Assembly: GCA_006386115.1 (NCBI GenBank)
Contig: VFIW01000022.1
Coordinates: forward strand, 1 to 64,000
Source of the DNA: Globisporangium splendens
Taxonomy: Eukaryota > Oomycota > Peronosporomycetes > Pythiales > Pythiaceae
Direction: 5' to 3'
Length of the DNA stretch: 64,000 nucleotides
Positions 32,500-42,772 of this stretch are shown in pieces (position 1 is the first letter of the stretch; each line of letters starts with the position of its first letter). A model generated the notes under the pieces. The model searched no databases, was not told where the DNA came from, and saw only the letters and a program-made list of their open reading frames with translations. A program made the position numbers and the translations under genes.

Positions 32500-34962
32500 C
32501 TACCGGTAGCGGTCGCGGAAGAGATTGTGGCGCTGCTTGGGACCGTGGCCGGCCGAGTACTCCATGTACTGCGTGCCGTCGGCGCCAGACAACGCACCCA
32601 GAGAGCTCATCTTCTTCTTCTTGCGACCGCCGCCCAGCTCCAGACGCGACAGGTCCTCGTCGTCGCGGATCGCCGCGTTCTCGTCCTTGGCGGCGCTCTC
32701 CACGTCGGCGCTCAACACTTCGTTCAGGAGCTGGCGCTGCGCGTCCTTCTTGGTGAACACGCCCTGGAATGTCTCCTTGTCGTAGAGATCCGTCACGACC
32801 TTGAACGTGTAGCCTTGGTCCACGAGGTACTGCTGCCGCTTGTTCGAGTAGAACATCTCGTGCGTGTCGGTCGAGATGAGCGTGTAGAAGAACGCATTGA
32901 AGCCGCCCGTCGCGTTCGCCTTGGGCCGCAGGATGCGTCCCAGACGCTGCGCCTCTTGGCGACGCGACCCGAAATGCGACGACACCTGGATGATCACGTT
33001 CGCCTCGGGCAGATCGATCGACGTGTCACCGACTTTCGAGATGCAGATCACATTCACGAGCGGCGAATTGCGGAAACTTTGCAGCAGCCGCATGCGCTCG
33101 CGCTCGCCCGTGCCGCCGTAAATGTACCCTTTGTTCAGCTTCGTCGCATACAGCCGCAGCGCAAACACGTCGTCCGAGAAGAGCAGGATCTTGTCGCCGC
33201 GCTGTTCGTGGTACTGGATGAGGAACTCGGCGGCCGTAAACTTGTTCGGGTTAGCCACGTACAGCAACGCGCGGCGGCGCGCACTCTTTGTCTCTCGGAG
33301 GTACTCGCGGTAGAACTCACCCGCCATGGGACACCACACTTCCACGCACGACACATTCGCCAAAAAGCCACTCTGCGTGAGATCCATCCAGTTGGCTTCG
33401 TAGAGCTTAGGACCGATGAGGAAGTTCAAATCGCCAATGAGGTCGTCTTCGCGCACGAGCGTCGCGGTCAGTCCCAGTTTGCAATGGCACGCGATCGAGC
33501 CGATGACTTTGCGGAACATCTTGGCCGGCACGACGTGCACTTCGTCCAGCAGAATGCACCCCCACTCGCGGCTCTGGATCAACTGCATCACTTCTTCCGA
33601 CGCCTTCGCACGCTTCCCGCCGAACGCCACCATCGTGTACGTCGTCACGATCACACCGGAGGTTGGGTCGATGAAATCCTTCGCGACGGATGTGAACCGT
33701 GCGATCTTCTTCTCCGGGATGTTCGTCCACATCTTGAACTGCGCCGTCCACTGCTCCACCGACACGGCGGACGTGCATAGACAGAGACACGATTTCTTGA
33801 TCGTGGACGCCGCTGTGACGCCCGTCAGCGTCTTGCCGGCACCACAGGGCAGCACGATGATCCCCGAACGCGCACGGCCATTACCAAACATCTTGCTGAG
33901 CGATTTCTCCTGGTACTCACGGATCCGCGTCGTGGGCTTCAGGTCCATCTCGATGTCTGGGATCGTCTTGTCGTTGCGGAAATCGTACTCTTCCATGAGC
34001 GGGTAATCCATATCCAGACACGCGCGCTTGACGTGCTCCACCATGTTCTTGCGGATCTTGAACGACACGGTGCGCACTGTCTTCTGCACATTCGAAGCCG
34101 CACCACCTGCCTGCACGTGGTCTTCACTCACCTCATAGTCTTCATTGAGCAGCTTCTGATACTGCAAATTGGCTTGGTCTTCAGCCGAGACATCTTTCTG
34201 GATAAACTCCGTGTCTTCTGGACGCGGTCCACCGGGTGCAGGCGGCGCCAGTGCCGGGTCTGCTGCTGTCGTCGTCTCCTTGACGCGAGCCGCGCGGATC
34301 TGGTCGTGCTCCAGTAACTTGCGAAGCACATCCGGGTACAAACTTTCGACGTAGAACTCGTTATGGTGCAGCACAAGCTTCGCTTTTCCGTAACTCAATG
34401 TACAGTCGCGAATGAAATTCACGATCACTTCGGGTAAATGGTTCTTCGAGAGTCGTTCCAGCACTTTCAGGATACTCTCGGTCTCAATGGACACGGACAC
34501 AGCGGCGTAGAGCGAATATGGCGTCAATTTGTACTCGTGCAGGAATTCCGGGCGAGACACAGGCTCCGAGATCGCGACGAGGAAGTCGTACGCCTGCTTG
34601 TAGATCGGAGAGAACGCCTCGAGGAAGATGCGGCCATTCGGACACACCCACACGGGTCGCGACTCGTGGTCCTTCTTCATGTTCAGCGTCGAAAAGTCGA
34701 AATACCTGGGTGTGTCGTCGTCGTCGCCGCCCTTCGACGACGCGCTCTGCGCACTATCGTTTAATTTCTGAAGACGGTTCTGGATGCGCCGCGACAGATT
34801 GCTAGAGGCGCCGACGCTGTCGAGCGAGTTGATCTGTCCGTTGCCCTGTGCGTCGATGCTGTCGTCCTCCATGTACTCGAGCAAATCCTCACCGATCGAG
34901 CCGCCATAGTCCTCGGCGAGCAGCTTGCGCTTCTGCTTCTTCTGTACGGCTTTTGTGCTCAT
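32500..34962 (-). CDS. XPB: TFIIH/nucleotide-excision-repair helicase XPB (ERCC3/Ssl2)
   Basis: This intronless gene codes 820 aa, normal for XPB. It is the 3'-5' DNA translocase of TFIIH, opening promoters for RNA polymerase II and DNA around lesions. The N-terminal regulatory domain (RPVWVCPNGRIFLEAFSPIY, EFLHEYKLTPYSLYAAVSV) is followed by Walker A GIIVLPCGAGKTLTG, the DEVH box LLDEVHVVPAKMF, motif III GLTATLVRED and the C-terminal lobe ending in GDTSIDLPEANVIIQVSSH and QRLGRILRPK (motif VI). The short acidic/basic tail fits the TFIIH-binding end. All helicase motifs look intact. Confidence 0.97.
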   Translation of the reverse strand: MSTKAVQKKQKRKLLAEDYGGSIGEDLLEYMEDDSIDAQGNGQINSLDSVGASSNLSRRIQNRLQKLNDSAQSASSKGGDDDDTPRYFDFSTLNMKKDHESRPVWVCPNGRIFLEAFSPIYKQAYDFLVAISEPVSRPEFLHEYKLTPYSLYAAVSVSIETESILKVLERLSKNHLPEVIVNFIRDCTLSYGKAKLVLHHNEFYVESLYPDVLRKLLEHDQIRAARVKETTTAADPALAPPAPGGPRPEDTEFIQKDVSAEDQANLQYQKLLNEDYEVSEDHVQAGGAASNVQKTVRTVSFKIRKNMVEHVKRACLDMDYPLMEEYDFRNDKTIPDIEMDLKPTTRIREYQEKSLSKMFGNGRARSGIIVLPCGAGKTLTGVTAASTIKKSCLCLCTSAVSVEQWTAQFKMWTNIPEKKIARFTSVAKDFIDPTSGVIVTTYTMVAFGGKRAKASEEVMQLIQSREWGCILLDEVHVVPAKMFRKVIGSIACHCKLGLTATLVREDDLIGDLNFLIGPKLYEANWMDLTQSGFLANVSCVEVWCPMAGEFYREYLRETKSARRRALLYVANPNKFTAAEFLIQYHEQRGDKILLFSDDVFALRLYATKLNKGYIYGGTGERERMRLLQSFRNSPLVNVICISKVGDTSIDLPEANVIIQVSSHFGSRRQEAQRLGRILRPKANATGGFNAFFYTLISTDTHEMFYSNKRQQYLVDQGYTFKVVTDLYDKETFQGVFTKKDAQRQLLNEVLSADVESAAKDENAAIRDDEDLSRLELGGGRKKKKMSSLGALSGADGTQYMEYSAGHGPKQRHNLFRDRYR

Positions 34963-35101
34963 TCTGGGTTGTTTCTGTTTTCGTTGGTTTTCGTTCGTGT
35001 GATGCGTCTATCGGGCGCTGGAAAGGAAGTTAATAGATATATAAAGATTATGCACGTGTCCGCGGCGCGAACCTGCTGCTGTCTGTGGACGTGGAAATGC
35101 C

Positions 35102-35137
<36 letters not shown>

Positions 35138-35620
35138 ACACGCGCGGACCTCTCGCTTCCCCTGCTTCTGCTTCTTCCGCTTGTTGCTCCCGTTCAACTC
35201 TTCGCAGCACAATCTGGAAGAGGTGGGGAGTGAACCGCGGCAGGCATGTGCGTAACCGGTTCGATCAAACAGTTTCTAATTGAACCGGTCCCGTTTTGCT
35301 ATGATTTTGTTCAGATTGCTATCAGTTACAAGATCCAGGAAAATCCGAACAGAATCACGATAAAATCCAAAAGTCAAGTTTCTGTCACGGTATCTACGCA
35401 ACATTGCTTCAAGTTGACAATGGATCACGCGCGCTTGTGATCAGACAAACGAAAGCATGGCTACTATCGTACCGACAGCAATAGAAAAACAAAAGACGCT
35501 TGGCTTGGACAGCAAACGTGTGAATGCTATCAAAATGTGTTGTTGGATACAGAGAAATCAAAGAAAGCCTCGTGTAAAGGCACGAATGCAGGCATTGGTT
35601 TGACTACTTGCAGTACTTAC
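34963..35620. other. Intergenic region with AG microsatellite
   Basis: This is the 5' flank of XPB and the 3' flank of the right OYE gene. A 29-bp (AG)n tract lies at 35107-35135. No gene is seen. Confidence 0.65.
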
Positions 35621-36790
35621 TTACTCGTCACTCTCGGAGCCGCACTGTTTGCTGTCATCATACGCGCCGTACCCGGTCTTGGTGTAGCCGTCGACGCCCA
35701 TGTTGGCGTCCCACCAGAACTTGTACTCGAGCACGGGGTTGAGCGGCCAGTCGTGCTGGAAGCGCTCCACCAGGTCTGGATTCGACATGAACAGGCGGCC
35801 GAAGCCCACAAAGTCCGCGGCGCCACTGCGCAGCACACCCTCGGCCGTGCCGCGCGAGTAACTCACGTTGGCCATGACGGTTCCCTTGAAGTGCTGCTTG
35901 ACGTCGAAGACGGTCATGAGGCGGCACTTGTCCGTGACGCCAAAGCCCGTGCCGTCCTGGATCGCGACGTAGCACAAGCCGCTCTTGCCATCGTGGCGAT
36001 CGCTCAGTTGCTGTAGCACGTACGTGAACATCTCAAAGTTGTCGTGGCTGCCGACGCCGCCGTACGAGCCGTTCGGACCGATGCGCACGCCGACGCGGTC
36101 CGCGGGCCAGACGCTCTTGACGGCGTCCACGACCTCGAGCAGGAACCGCGCGCGGTTGGCGAACGAGCCGCCGTGCTCGTCCGTGCGCTCGTTGGTGCTA
36201 GACTGCAGGAACGAGTCGATGAGGTACCCTCCGGCAGCCTGGATCTCGACGCCGTCGAAGCCGATCTGCTTGGCGCGCGCCGCGCACACGCGGAAATCGT
36301 CCACGACGGCGGCAATCTCGTGGGTCTCAAGCGCGCGCGCCGTCTCGAACACGGTGCTCTCGCCGTCGCTGGTGCGCGTGCGACCGCCCTCGTACCTATT
36401 GGCCGACGCCGACACGACCTCGTTCATGAGCGGGTGGAAGGATGGGTGTGACTGGCGTCCCATGTGCCAGAGCTGCAGGAAGATCTTGCCGCCTCGCTTG
36501 TGCACGCGCTGGACGATGTCGCGCCAGGCATCGGCCTGCTCGTCGTTGTAGAGCGCGGGCGCGCCATACCAGCCGTAGCCTTGCTCCGAGATCGCGACGT
36601 TCTCCGTGAGGATGAGTCCGGCGCTGGCGCGTTGCTCGTAGTACTCGGCGTTGGCGGCGGTCGGGACGCGCGTGTGGATGTCGGAGCGCGCGCGCGTCAT
36701 GGGACTGTGCACGATGCGGTTCTTGAGCGTGAGTCCGTCGCCGAGGTGCAGCGGCGTGAAGAGTTTGTAGTCTTGGGTGACAGCGGCCAT
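35621..36790 (-). CDS. Old Yellow Enzyme-family flavin oxidoreductase (right copy)
   Basis: This 389-aa protein is identical to the left copy up to KTGYGAY, then ends DDSKQCGSESDE instead of NDGEKVCAP because the inverted arm stops at 35661. The same FMN-site and barrel motifs are present, and it shares the unusual Gln-Ala-Ala-Gly where OYEs normally have His-x-x-Asn/His. About 600 bp of upstream sequence is also shared, so both copies probably have the same regulation. Which copy is the parent cannot be decided from the tails alone. Confidence 0.92.
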   Translation of the reverse strand: MAAVTQDYKLFTPLHLGDGLTLKNRIVHSPMTRARSDIHTRVPTAANAEYYEQRASAGLILTENVAISEQGYGWYGAPALYNDEQADAWRDIVQRVHKRGGKIFLQLWHMGRQSHPSFHPLMNEVVSASANRYEGGRTRTSDGESTVFETARALETHEIAAVVDDFRVCAARAKQIGFDGVEIQAAGGYLIDSFLQSSTNERTDEHGGSFANRARFLLEVVDAVKSVWPADRVGVRIGPNGSYGGVGSHDNFEMFTYVLQQLSDRHDGKSGLCYVAIQDGTGFGVTDKCRLMTVFDVKQHFKGTVMANVSYSRGTAEGVLRSGAADFVGFGRLFMSNPDLVERFQHDWPLNPVLEYKFWWDANMGVDGYTKTGYGAYDDSKQCGSESDE

Positions 36791-37397
36791 GGTTGCTGAT
36801 TGGTTGGCTGGTTTGAGTTGCTTGTGTGTGTGGAGCTTGTTGGTACTGGGCTCTCGGGGGAAGTTTGAGAATGACGACTACGAACAGCTGATAACTGCCG
36901 CTTCCCCATAACTCCAGTAGAGACCTTGGGCTCGTAGCATCAGCTCTCTTAGTGGCGTGGGTCATTCGCGTGCTTTGCTGCGATGGGAAGAGCTGATACT
37001 TGTATAAAATCCATTTGCCGTTTGGATCTGCAAACAAACAGTACTCAACAAAGTGGGTTCACCACTATGTACTAAACAGCTGGGTCGTGCAAGTATGGCA
37101 GGTTGGTAAAAAGGCTGATGCATAGACACAGAGTGAGTATACTCTATACATTATAGCAGGATATCAAGTCGAACGGGATTACTAAACTGGACAGTCGGCT
37201 CGAAACGGTTTAGTACAAATGGGTTCTAGCCAATGGGGTTGCAGTGTCTGAGAAAAATGCTGCCAACTGCAACCGTGTTCACTAGAATGGCTACAGTTCA
37301 GTCATCACCCCCACTCACACACTGCTGATCTAGAGCTGCAGTGTGGTGGCAACGCCACCGCAATCGGCATCAACGACAAGAACACACGACGCGACGT
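35661..37397 (-). repeat. Right arm of 1,737-bp inverted repeat carrying an OYE gene
   Basis: This is the reverse complement of 25472-27208 with near-perfect identity. Its flanks differ from those of the left arm on both sides, which argues against a simple assembly echo. Confidence 0.93.
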
Positions 37398-38199
37398 TCA
37401 CGTGCCGTCGTAGGAGTCAAGGGCCATGTTGAAGACAATGACGGAGAAAAAGAATGCGCCACGACATTTGCTCATTCACTACTGCTGTCTGCCTGCTATA
37501 AAGGCTTTCATGGAATTCTATCTCACTTCAAGAATGTGTTCTATGAATACTGGAATGCCATTCACGCTTGCACTACTCTGTTAGATGGTCTGTTCACTGT
37601 TGTTGCCTCTGGCTGCCTACGATAGCAGCGGGCTTTCTTAGATCTTAATTCGACTGAAACGCCTCCATATTCGTGAGATCCATTGCCAACCTGAAGGAAT
37701 TTGGCGTCGGATTTGTTCACAATGATAAAAGCCAAGTGGGGCTGCGATGCCTAGGCCAACTGTCTCACTTTGAAGCACTACTCCGTACCAAGGATTCTAT
37801 TACGACTACGGCGTGGACAGTGGTGGAGAAAAGAAAAGAATGCGGTCCCGAGAACGAGGACTGAAGAGTGCCTATGTCTATTTTGGCTTTCTCTTACGAG
37901 GCTTGCATGGATTTTCAATAACCAAATAAATGCCATATGCCCGATGCATGATGCCATTTACGACCTGCTGCCATCCGAGCACAGCCGAAGTGACTTTTAC
38001 ACGCGTGATCTTTGTCAACAAGAAGCAGGCTGGCTTAGAAGCTGTTGATGCTGATAGGAACCAAATAATGACATTTCTTGGTTGAGTTGTAGGTGGAGTT
38101 GAGGTTTTATTTGTACAAGCGCAATCCGCTTTCCTTTTTCTTTAGCAGACGTATCCATCTAACATGCACAATTCAGTCTTTTGTATGTTTTAGATTGGT
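37398..38199. other. Intergenic, no supported gene
   Basis: Between the right OYE arm and the first glucanase only short open frames occur, none with recognisable content. Confidence 0.6.
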
Positions 38200-39543
38200 T
38201 TAAGCGTCACAGTCTTTGCGCTTCTTGCCCGTGCTGCCGCTGGATGGTGCAGTCTGCGAAGCATCTTGGTTTGAGGTGGTCGGCGCACCCGTCTCAGCCG
38301 AATCTCCTCCAGTTGGGTACGCAGCAGCAGCAGCATCGATGGTGGTGGTCGATGAGTCATCGCTAGTGTCGACATCAGCACCGCTGGCAGTGGCATCCGT
38401 CGTCGTCGAGTCGGTGCCGTCAGTAGTGTCGGTGCTCGAGTTGCCATCAGCTCCATCAGCGGACGTGTTTTTGCCGCTCGAGTTCGCCGCCGCAGATTCT
38501 GTTTTGTCACCAGCATCAGCCGCCGAGGAGCTGGAACTAGTAACCGCAATGTCAACGTCACTGCTCGACGATGAAGACGAAGAGCCATCAAACGTCAGCG
38601 CCGCGTACTCGGACTTCATTTCACCATCATCCTTGAAGATACCGAAGTACGCTTCCACGGTCGCGTTGGCCTCCGACGTCGCGATCTTCCATTCCTCGTC
38701 AAAACCAGCAAAGTAGTAGTACTTCAAGTTGTGCTCCTTCGCGAGGTTGTAGAAGCCATGGAAGTACAACGCAGCGTTTTCTGGAGTCGCCGTACTCGCG
38801 CCAGAGTGGACACCAGCTGACGCCCAACCGGTTTCTCCGATCAGCACTTCTTTACCTTGCGCCTTTGCAGCAGCTTCCAAAGGTTGGTAGCGCTGGTAAA
38901 AGTAGTCGACAGCCTTGTCAGCATCGATCTTCTCCCAGAATGGGAACGCGTTCGCCGACACAACATCGACCGCTTCGATCAATTCTGGGTATTGCATGTA
39001 GATGTCGCCAATATCAGCAATGGTCACAGGGATATCCAAGCCCTTATCGGTACAGAGCTTCTTGATCTCGTTGAAGTTGGAGATCGCGACCGTCGTGTTG
39101 ACATCACCACGGTACACGGCCTCACTTCCGACGTGGATCCCGACGATATCCTTGGAGTTGATGAGTCCGTCCTGCGCAAGGATCTCCTGGAACTTGGCCT
39201 TTTCAGCCGCGAAAGTCGACGGCTCAGGTCCGACCCAGAGACCGAGAGAGACCTTGAGTCCAGCCTTGACCGCGGCAGGCACGACCGTCGTTCCCTGGTT
39301 GCAGTCCGTGAGACTGTACAGACGAATGGTGTCCGTGATGGTCTTGAGCTTCGAGAGCTCCGTCGCGATCTGGTCGGCGCTCTTGCACTTGGTCGCATCT
39401 GGCGCCCAATCCGGACCCGCACGGATGTTGTAGTTGACGCCGTAGCACTTGAAGTTCGCCGCCGAAACCTGTTGCGTCGAGGCAGCCGCGAAGACGCCCG
39501 CGAGCGCCGCGGTCATGCACAAAGAGGACGAGACGCGCACCAT
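38200..39543 (-). CDS. GH17 glucan endo-1,3-beta-glucosidase, secreted, Ser/Thr-rich tail (copy 1)
   Basis: This intronless gene codes 447 aa. The ATG at 39543 is chosen because it starts a clean signal peptide (MVRVSSSLCMTAALAGVFAAA...); the frame extends further upstream without one. Residues ~30-320 are the GH17 barrel: YGVNYNIRAGPDWAPDATKC, RLYSLTDCNQ, the acid/base Glu141 in HVGSEAVYRGD and the nucleophile Glu237 in IGETGWAS. GH17 enzymes of this secreted wall type cut or rearrange beta-1,3-glucan, the main oomycete wall polymer. The tail of ~125 residues is Ser/Thr/Asp-rich, probably O-glycosylated, and ends GKKRKDCDA with a lone Cys. No GPI signal is evident. It is the first of four same-strand paralogues. 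Confidence 0.95.
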   Translation of the reverse strand: MVRVSSSLCMTAALAGVFAAASTQQVSAANFKCYGVNYNIRAGPDWAPDATKCKSADQIATELSKLKTITDTIRLYSLTDCNQGTTVVPAAVKAGLKVSLGLWVGPEPSTFAAEKAKFQEILAQDGLINSKDIVGIHVGSEAVYRGDVNTTVAISNFNEIKKLCTDKGLDIPVTIADIGDIYMQYPELIEAVDVVSANAFPFWEKIDADKAVDYFYQRYQPLEAAAKAQGKEVLIGETGWASAGVHSGASTATPENAALYFHGFYNLAKEHNLKYYYFAGFDEEWKIATSEANATVEAYFGIFKDDGEMKSEYAALTFDGSSSSSSSSDVDIAVTSSSSSAADAGDKTESAAANSSGKNTSADGADGNSSTDTTDGTDSTTTDATASGADVDTSDDSSTTTIDAAAAAYPTGGDSAETGAPTTSNQDASQTAPSSGSTGKKRKDCDA

Positions 39544-41428
39544 TTTGAAGTATTCAGTGTTTTTTCCTACGAGACGTGAGCAGAAGCGCGCGGGTTCAGA
39601 AATGGGCAGCACCCTCCCTCTCGCATCTAAACAGACAAGCAGACACCACACTGGCGATCTTCTACAGAGAACCTTCTTTACGCCGTAGACATGGGCATGC
39701 GATGACGCCAGACACGCCTGATTTCCCCCACGAAACGCACAATGGGTAAGCCATCAACAGCGATGAAACAGGCGTTTGTGGTTAATAATTCTCGGTCAAG
39801 TATATTTTGATGTTCGGTCGTCGCAGTCTTGAGCGGACAGAGTGAACTTAAACGGAGAGTAGATGGGGGCTGACGGACGTTTCGTATGAGAGGTCTTTGT
39901 CCCAACACCAGGCAGACCAGTGCTTTATCACCTGCGAAAACTAACTTGGTCTTCCGACTCAATACAACACACTATAGAGTCAATGCTACCTTCAATACCA
40001 GAATACCTGCTTAAGTGGATCAGGTCGACCAAATTTTGAGAGCCAGACATCTGTTGACAAAGCTGAAGATAGAAAATCAGATGGACAGCCCCGATCTTTC
40101 GGACACTCCGTACGTATCGCAAATGGCAGCAGCATCCAGCGAACAGTAAAACAGCCCTCGAATCCGCATTTTGTCTCCTGTATTGCAACCGCTTGCTGTA
40201 TGCATTTCATAAGCCAGTCTTGCGCTTTGGCCACCACGCCAGGCGCGCAAACAGCATGCGCCACCGCCGTTGCTCTGAAAAAATCCAGCAGTTGCCGTTC
40301 GTCGACGCACGCAGACGCCACACGTGCACCAAGATCATTTAGTATCTCGTCGTTCGCACCTGTTGCGTTTTTTTATTCAGCAGTTTACCCACTATGCTTC
40401 GATATTTAGTCTTATACTGCTGGCTCTTTTTCGCTGCTTGCAATTGTGGACAAATGCGTTTTGCGATTTTCCATCAAGAGGTAAACGTAAAAGCGGGCAC
40501 ATTAGTATCGGAATGCTAATGCATATTTATAGGGTTTTTTGCATTCGTATCGCGTGTAGTAGAATCACGACCTCCTTCACTGTGGCATCTGCCCTTCTTT
40601 CCTATCATTGCATTCCTATCGTTCGGCTCCTTTACGGCTAAGATGTGTACCCACGGTTTGAATCTTTTTTCTTTTCGAGTTTGAGTGGGGTATATTGTGT
40701 GACGTCAAAAGCGAACAAGGTATCATTTGAATCTTTTTCCGCTCCGAAAGAAACTGCAGAAAGTGATCAGTGAATCAGGAAGAGTCGGACAACTTATGCA
40801 TCTTCCATAGCCTATCATAATTGATAATGGTTGCGTGATATGGAAATACTGCAAATGCATAACCAACAATTCAAAACCCCGGATATTGCTACTCTCACAC
40901 ATTATATTCATGCTATAATGCATACGGGTTGTCGACTACATAGAGAGTAACGTGTGCACTCAAGGGATAGGCGGCTGCAGTTGTTGAACACCGACATGGG
41001 TACACTGGGTACAGCAGAAACAGATACTTTTGCTGGTCGTGCGGTGGCAATCGACCACCAACGACTCGCTGTCCACCACACGATTCGCAAGAAGCCAATG
41101 CCCGTCCGCTAATAAGAGTTGCGCACTGGAATGACTGTCTTGCATCCCCGCCTTTGCACGAAGCAGGCGCGTTGGCATTGACCAGCTGAGAGATGTCGTA
41201 TCTTCTGGTTGCCTCTGTGGATGCGACCTCGCAGTGTTCTAATGGCATGTCAGTGGCTTTAATGGTACAACATCATCAACACAGAAAAACAACAGCAACC
41301 GTATCAGAAACCCATTCACAACAGATACTCTTATTGACAACATCATTTCTAGACTTTTGGAGCGACCGCTCTTCAAGTTTAAAGCATGAGGCTAATCGTC
41401 CCTAAGTAAGACTCACTCTGCTCCCTGC
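39544..41428. other. Intergenic, no supported gene
   Basis: About 1.9 kb lie between glucanase copies 1 and 2. A 109-codon minus frame (39992-40321) has weak protein-like content but no recognisable domain. The 39544-39700 part should hold the promoter of copy 1. Confidence 0.55.
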
Positions 41429-42772
41429 TTAGGCATCGCAGTCTTTGCGCTTCTTGCTCGCAGTCGACACAGCGAACGTAGTAGTCTTCGACGCAAGATC
41501 TTCGGTCGATCCCGTCGCTTTGCTGTCGTCGTCATCATCATTCTCGTCCGATGCACTGGTCGAAGGTGACGCGACGTCCGCGGTGGCGGCAGGCGCACTG
41601 GTTGGAACCTTCACTTCCATCGTGTCAACGTCCTTGCTTGTGGCATCCACCGAAGCGATGACCTCGTCCACGGAAATCGTCGTCGACGCAGTGGAAGGAC
41701 CAGCAGCCGAGGAAGAAGAAGAATCTTCATCGTCACCAGCATCAGCGGAGCCGCTGTCGCTGTCGGAGCCGACATAACCAATCTGGGAAGCGGACGACGA
41801 AGACGACGAGTCGTCAACGTCAAGCAGCGACTGCAACGACTGGTACGGCTGCTTGAGGTTGCCGTCCTTGTCAAAGATGCCAAAGTGAGCCTCGACGTTG
41901 TCCGCCGACAGCGTCGCGAGCTTCCAGCTCTCGTCAAAGCCGGCAAAGTAATAGTACTTGAGGTTCTTCTCCTGCGCGAGCTTGAGGAATCCTTCAAAGT
42001 ACGTCTGGGCGTTGGTGAGCGTCGCCTTGCTGCTTCGGGCATCGACACCGTCGGTGGCCCAGCCGGTCTCGCCGATCACGATCTCCTTGCCCTTGGTGAG
42101 CTTCATCAGCTTTTCCAGCTTGCCGTACAATTGTGCCGGTGCTTTGTCGGGAGTGATTCTGTCCCAGAACGGAAACACGTTTGGTGACACAAAGTCAACG
42201 GCCGCGATCGCGCTCGGGTTCTTGATGATCGCCTCCGTCGTATCGGCAAGCGAGATCGGAATGTTGAGGTTCTTGGACGTGCAGAGCGCCTTAACGGCTT
42301 TGACGTTCTCGACCGCGACAGTCGCATTCACGTCACCACGGTACATCGCTTCGCTGCCGACGTAGATCGCCTCGACATTCTCGGTGGTGATGAGTCCGTC
42401 CTGCGCCATGAGTTCTTCGAGGCGGGCCTTGTCGGCGTCGAAAGTCTGGTTCTCAGGGCCGACCCAAATACCCAAGGACACCTTGAGTCGAGCCTTGATC
42501 GCCAACGGCAGCACGACCGCGGCTTGGTCGCAGTCCGTCATACTGTACAAGCGGACGATGTCGGTGATTTGCTTGAGCTTGGCGAGTTCCGCCGTGACCA
42601 CGTCGATGCTCTTGCACTTCGTCGCATCAGGCGCCCAATCTGGACCAGAGCGGATGTTGTAGTCCACGCCATACAATTTGGTGGCAGTGGCGGCCGATGC
42701 GTCCTGCGCGGTGAAGAGACCAACGAGCGCGGCAGTCGCGACAGCGAAAAGAGGGGAGAGCACACGAACCAT
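41429..42772 (-). CDS. GH17 glucan endo-1,3-beta-glucosidase, secreted, Ser/Thr-rich tail (copy 2)
   Basis: This intronless 447-aa protein starts at 42772 with a signal peptide (MVRVLSPLFAVATAALVGLF). The GH17 core carries YGVDYNIRSGPDWAPDATKC, the acid/base Glu in YVGSEAMYRGD and the nucleophile Glu in IGETGWATDG. The tail is Ser/Asp/Thr-rich and ends SKKRKDCDA, the same last eight residues as copy 1 although the rest of the tail differs. The equal total length of copies 1 and 2 may be coincidence. Likely role is wall beta-1,3-glucan hydrolysis or remodelling. Confidence 0.95.
   Translation of the reverse strand: MVRVLSPLFAVATAALVGLFTAQDASAATATKLYGVDYNIRSGPDWAPDATKCKSIDVVTAELAKLKQITDIVRLYSMTDCDQAAVVLPLAIKARLKVSLGIWVGPENQTFDADKARLEELMAQDGLITTENVEAIYVGSEAMYRGDVNATVAVENVKAVKALCTSKNLNIPISLADTTEAIIKNPSAIAAVDFVSPNVFPFWDRITPDKAPAQLYGKLEKLMKLTKGKEIVIGETGWATDGVDARSSKATLTNAQTYFEGFLKLAQEKNLKYYYFAGFDESWKLATLSADNVEAHFGIFDKDGNLKQPYQSLQSLLDVDDSSSSSSASQIGYVGSDSDSGSADAGDDEDSSSSSAAGPSTASTTISVDEVIASVDATSKDVDTMEVKVPTSAPAATADVASPSTSASDENDDDDDSKATGSTEDLASKTTTFAVSTASKKRKDCDA

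Noticed and set aside
32248..33780. 510-codon plus-strand frame over XPB
   Set aside because: It is antisense to XPB, whose helicase motifs are complete.
25472..37397. Inverted duplication as a pure assembly artefact
   Set aside because: The arms join different flanks and end with different tails, which a simple echo would not produce; still worth a long-read check.
39992..40321. 109-codon minus frame between glucanases
   Set aside because: It has no recognised domain, no clear promoter context and weak composition.
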